Source of the DNA: Ktedonobacterales bacterium
Lineage (GTDB): Bacteria > Chloroflexota > Ktedonobacteria > Ktedonobacterales > Ktedonobacteraceae
Assembly (NCBI GenBank): GCA_027451525.1
Contig: DAIDJF010000046.1
Coordinates: 1 to 44,421 of the forward strand
Length of the DNA: 44,421 nt
Reading direction: 5' to 3'
Position numbers and translations under genes: made by a program. Of this stretch, positions 43,805 through 44,421 are shown one piece after another (the first letter of the stretch is position 1; each line of letters opens with the position of its first letter). The notes beneath the pieces are model-generated. The model made no database searches. It had not been told where the DNA came from and saw only the letters and a program-made list of their open reading frames with translations.

Positions 43805-44048
43805 CATCGCCTCCCAAATACTCGGAATGCAAAAGCTGACGGCGGCTTTTTCAGGAAAAGCGTGTCGGGCAGCCTCTATTAAAAATAGGACGGTCTTCGT
43901 TTCTAGTATACAGACCTCTTCCAAGTTTTGCATGGAAGATAGAGTAGAAAGTAAAGCCCTCTACAGACATCACGTCTTGACAAGAGGGAAACGTACACAG
44001 CATTTTTTAAAGAAACGGGAAAATTAGCGAAATTTGTGGCAAAAGGTA

Positions 44049-44077
44049 TTGACATCACTCGGCCCGTCTGATATTAT
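44049..44077 (+). promoter_or_regulatory. Promoter of the tRNA-Asp gene
   Basis: Exact TTGACA at 44049-44054 and TATTAT at 44072-44077 with a 17-base spacer, 42 bases before the mature tRNA 5' end. Confidence 0.8.
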
Positions 44078-44118
44078 CATATCTACGAGCAAGATGTTGA
44101 AAGACATCAAGAGCGTAA

Positions 44119-44191
44119 GGAGCCGTGGTGTAGTGGTTAACATGTCTGCCTGTCACGCAGAAGATCGCGGGTTCGAGTCCCGTCGGTTCCG
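44119..44191 (+). tRNA. tRNA-Asp (anticodon GTC)
   Basis: A 73-base cloverleaf. Acceptor GGAGCCG (44119-44125) pairs with CGGTTCC (44184-44190) with discriminator G at 44191. The anticodon GTC is at 44152-44154 in loop CTGTCAC, and the T arm has GGGTTCGAGTCCC. CCA is not encoded, so it must be added enzymatically. It has its own promoter and terminator. Confidence 0.95.
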
Positions 44192-44210
44192 CCGCAAGAC
44201 ACAAAATGAG

Positions 44211-44242
44211 GGACGCCGACAAAAAATGCCAGCGTCCTTTTT
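44211..44242 (+). terminator. Terminator of the tRNA-Asp transcript
   Basis: GGACGC (44211-44216) pairs with GCGTCC (44232-44237), followed by TTTTT. Confidence 0.8.
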
Positions 44243-44264
44243 GCATGCCTTTCACGCACAAACT

Positions 44265-44421
44265 CTAGTGATTTTGCCCTTTCAGTAATCGTTGCAACGC
44301 CTGGCGACTCATCCCAAACTGTTTCGCCGCCTGTCGTATTGAGACCCCAGACCGCACCAGATCGCATACGGCTTGCCGTTGCTCTTCCGTCAGCTTGCGC
44401 TGGGTCGGAGTCTGCTTTTCC
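44265..44421 (-). CDS. C-terminal helix-turn-helix of a recombinase/transposase-like protein (truncated by the window edge)
   Basis: The last 51 codons of a minus-strand gene, stop TAG at 44267-44265. The peptide reads LTEEQRQAVCDLVRSGVSI, then RQAAKQFGMSRQALQRLLKG, a helix-turn-helix of the kind at the C terminus of serine resolvase/invertase proteins (Hin group) and some transposases. Basic residues precede it. The catalytic part, if any, lies outside the window, so a stand-alone regulator is also possible. It sits 74 bases past the tRNA-Asp gene. Confidence 0.65.
   Translation of the reverse strand, partial: EKQTPTQRKLTEEQRQAVCDLVRSGVSIRQAAKQFGMSRQALQRLLKGQNH

Noticed and set aside
44055..44367. 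Minus-strand frames over the tRNA-Asp gene, including one ending in GTRTRDLLRDRQ-like sequence
   Set aside because: This is the well-known spurious translation of tRNA antisense sequence; the tRNA cloverleaf with promoter and terminator explains the region.
1..44421. CRISPR arrays, intact insertion sequences, prophage or toxin-antitoxin modules
   Set aside because: Looked for regularly spaced direct repeats, transposase genes and phage genes; the only regular repeat is the coding 27-base unit at 12425-12533.

Overview
The window looks like a chromosomal stretch from a member of the Chloroflexota, most likely class Ktedonobacteria. I infer this from recalled protein resemblance, the roughly 50% GC content, and the mix of a Gram-positive-style T-box leader with Chloroflexota-type household genes. 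No 16S rRNA gene is present, so the assignment stays tentative. Most of the window is ordinary chromosome. Small accessory features are a metal-response island carrying a P-type ATPase remnant and, at the right edge, a recombinase-like helix-turn-helix fragment beside a tRNA-Asp gene.

Layout. 1-2230: the 3' end of an unknown gene, then a branched-chain amino acid (Liv) type substrate-binding lipoprotein on the + strand. 2234-7698 (-): accD-accA followed by livH, a livM-livG fusion and livF, with 4-8 base overlaps between the last four; the substrate-binding gene lies tail to tail with this operon. 7883-12276 (+): a Cache/PAS histidine kinase, its OmpR-type response regulator and a cytochrome P450. 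12387-17857: a tiny Gln/Asn/Gly/Tyr-rich repeat protein (-), a GAF-PucR regulator and a family B DNA polymerase (+). 17866-18897 (-): a PHB-depolymerase/LpqC-type esterase.

18992-29150 (+) is the metabolic core: a consensus promoter, a T-box leader, then trpS, trpE, trpG, trpD, a trpC-trpF fusion, trpB, trpA, an AroH chorismate mutase and a DAHP synthase. This covers entry into the shikimate pathway, the chorismate branch and tRNA charging, so uncharged tRNA-Trp probably controls most of the block. 29208-32741 (-): a QueD/PTPS homologue, a membrane protein, and a TetR regulator followed by a haloalkane-dehalogenase-like fusion protein. 32942-37560: a membrane protein, an ECF sigma factor, a DUF151 nuclease-like protein, CopZ and CsoR with a clear operator-promoter, a Mg-ATPase remnant, a small CCHH zinc protein and prephenate dehydratase. 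37635-44421: a DUF1858-Mrp ATPase, a Crp/Fnr regulator with a UbiA-type prenyl-phosphate transferase, a DPM1-type glycosyltransferase, a YacP/NYN nuclease, a Cys-rich tail-anchored protein, tRNA-Asp(GTC) and the HTH fragment.

Two core biosynthetic genes are visibly interrupted. accD and accA form one continuous reading frame broken by a single UAA inside conserved AccD sequence, and no start codon for accA follows. trpB carries a 14-base imperfect tandem duplication that shifts the frame. Many genes end in long, perfect inverted repeats, including a loopless 58-base palindrome, and these probably act as bidirectional terminators. I found no CRISPR array, no intact insertion sequence and no prophage.
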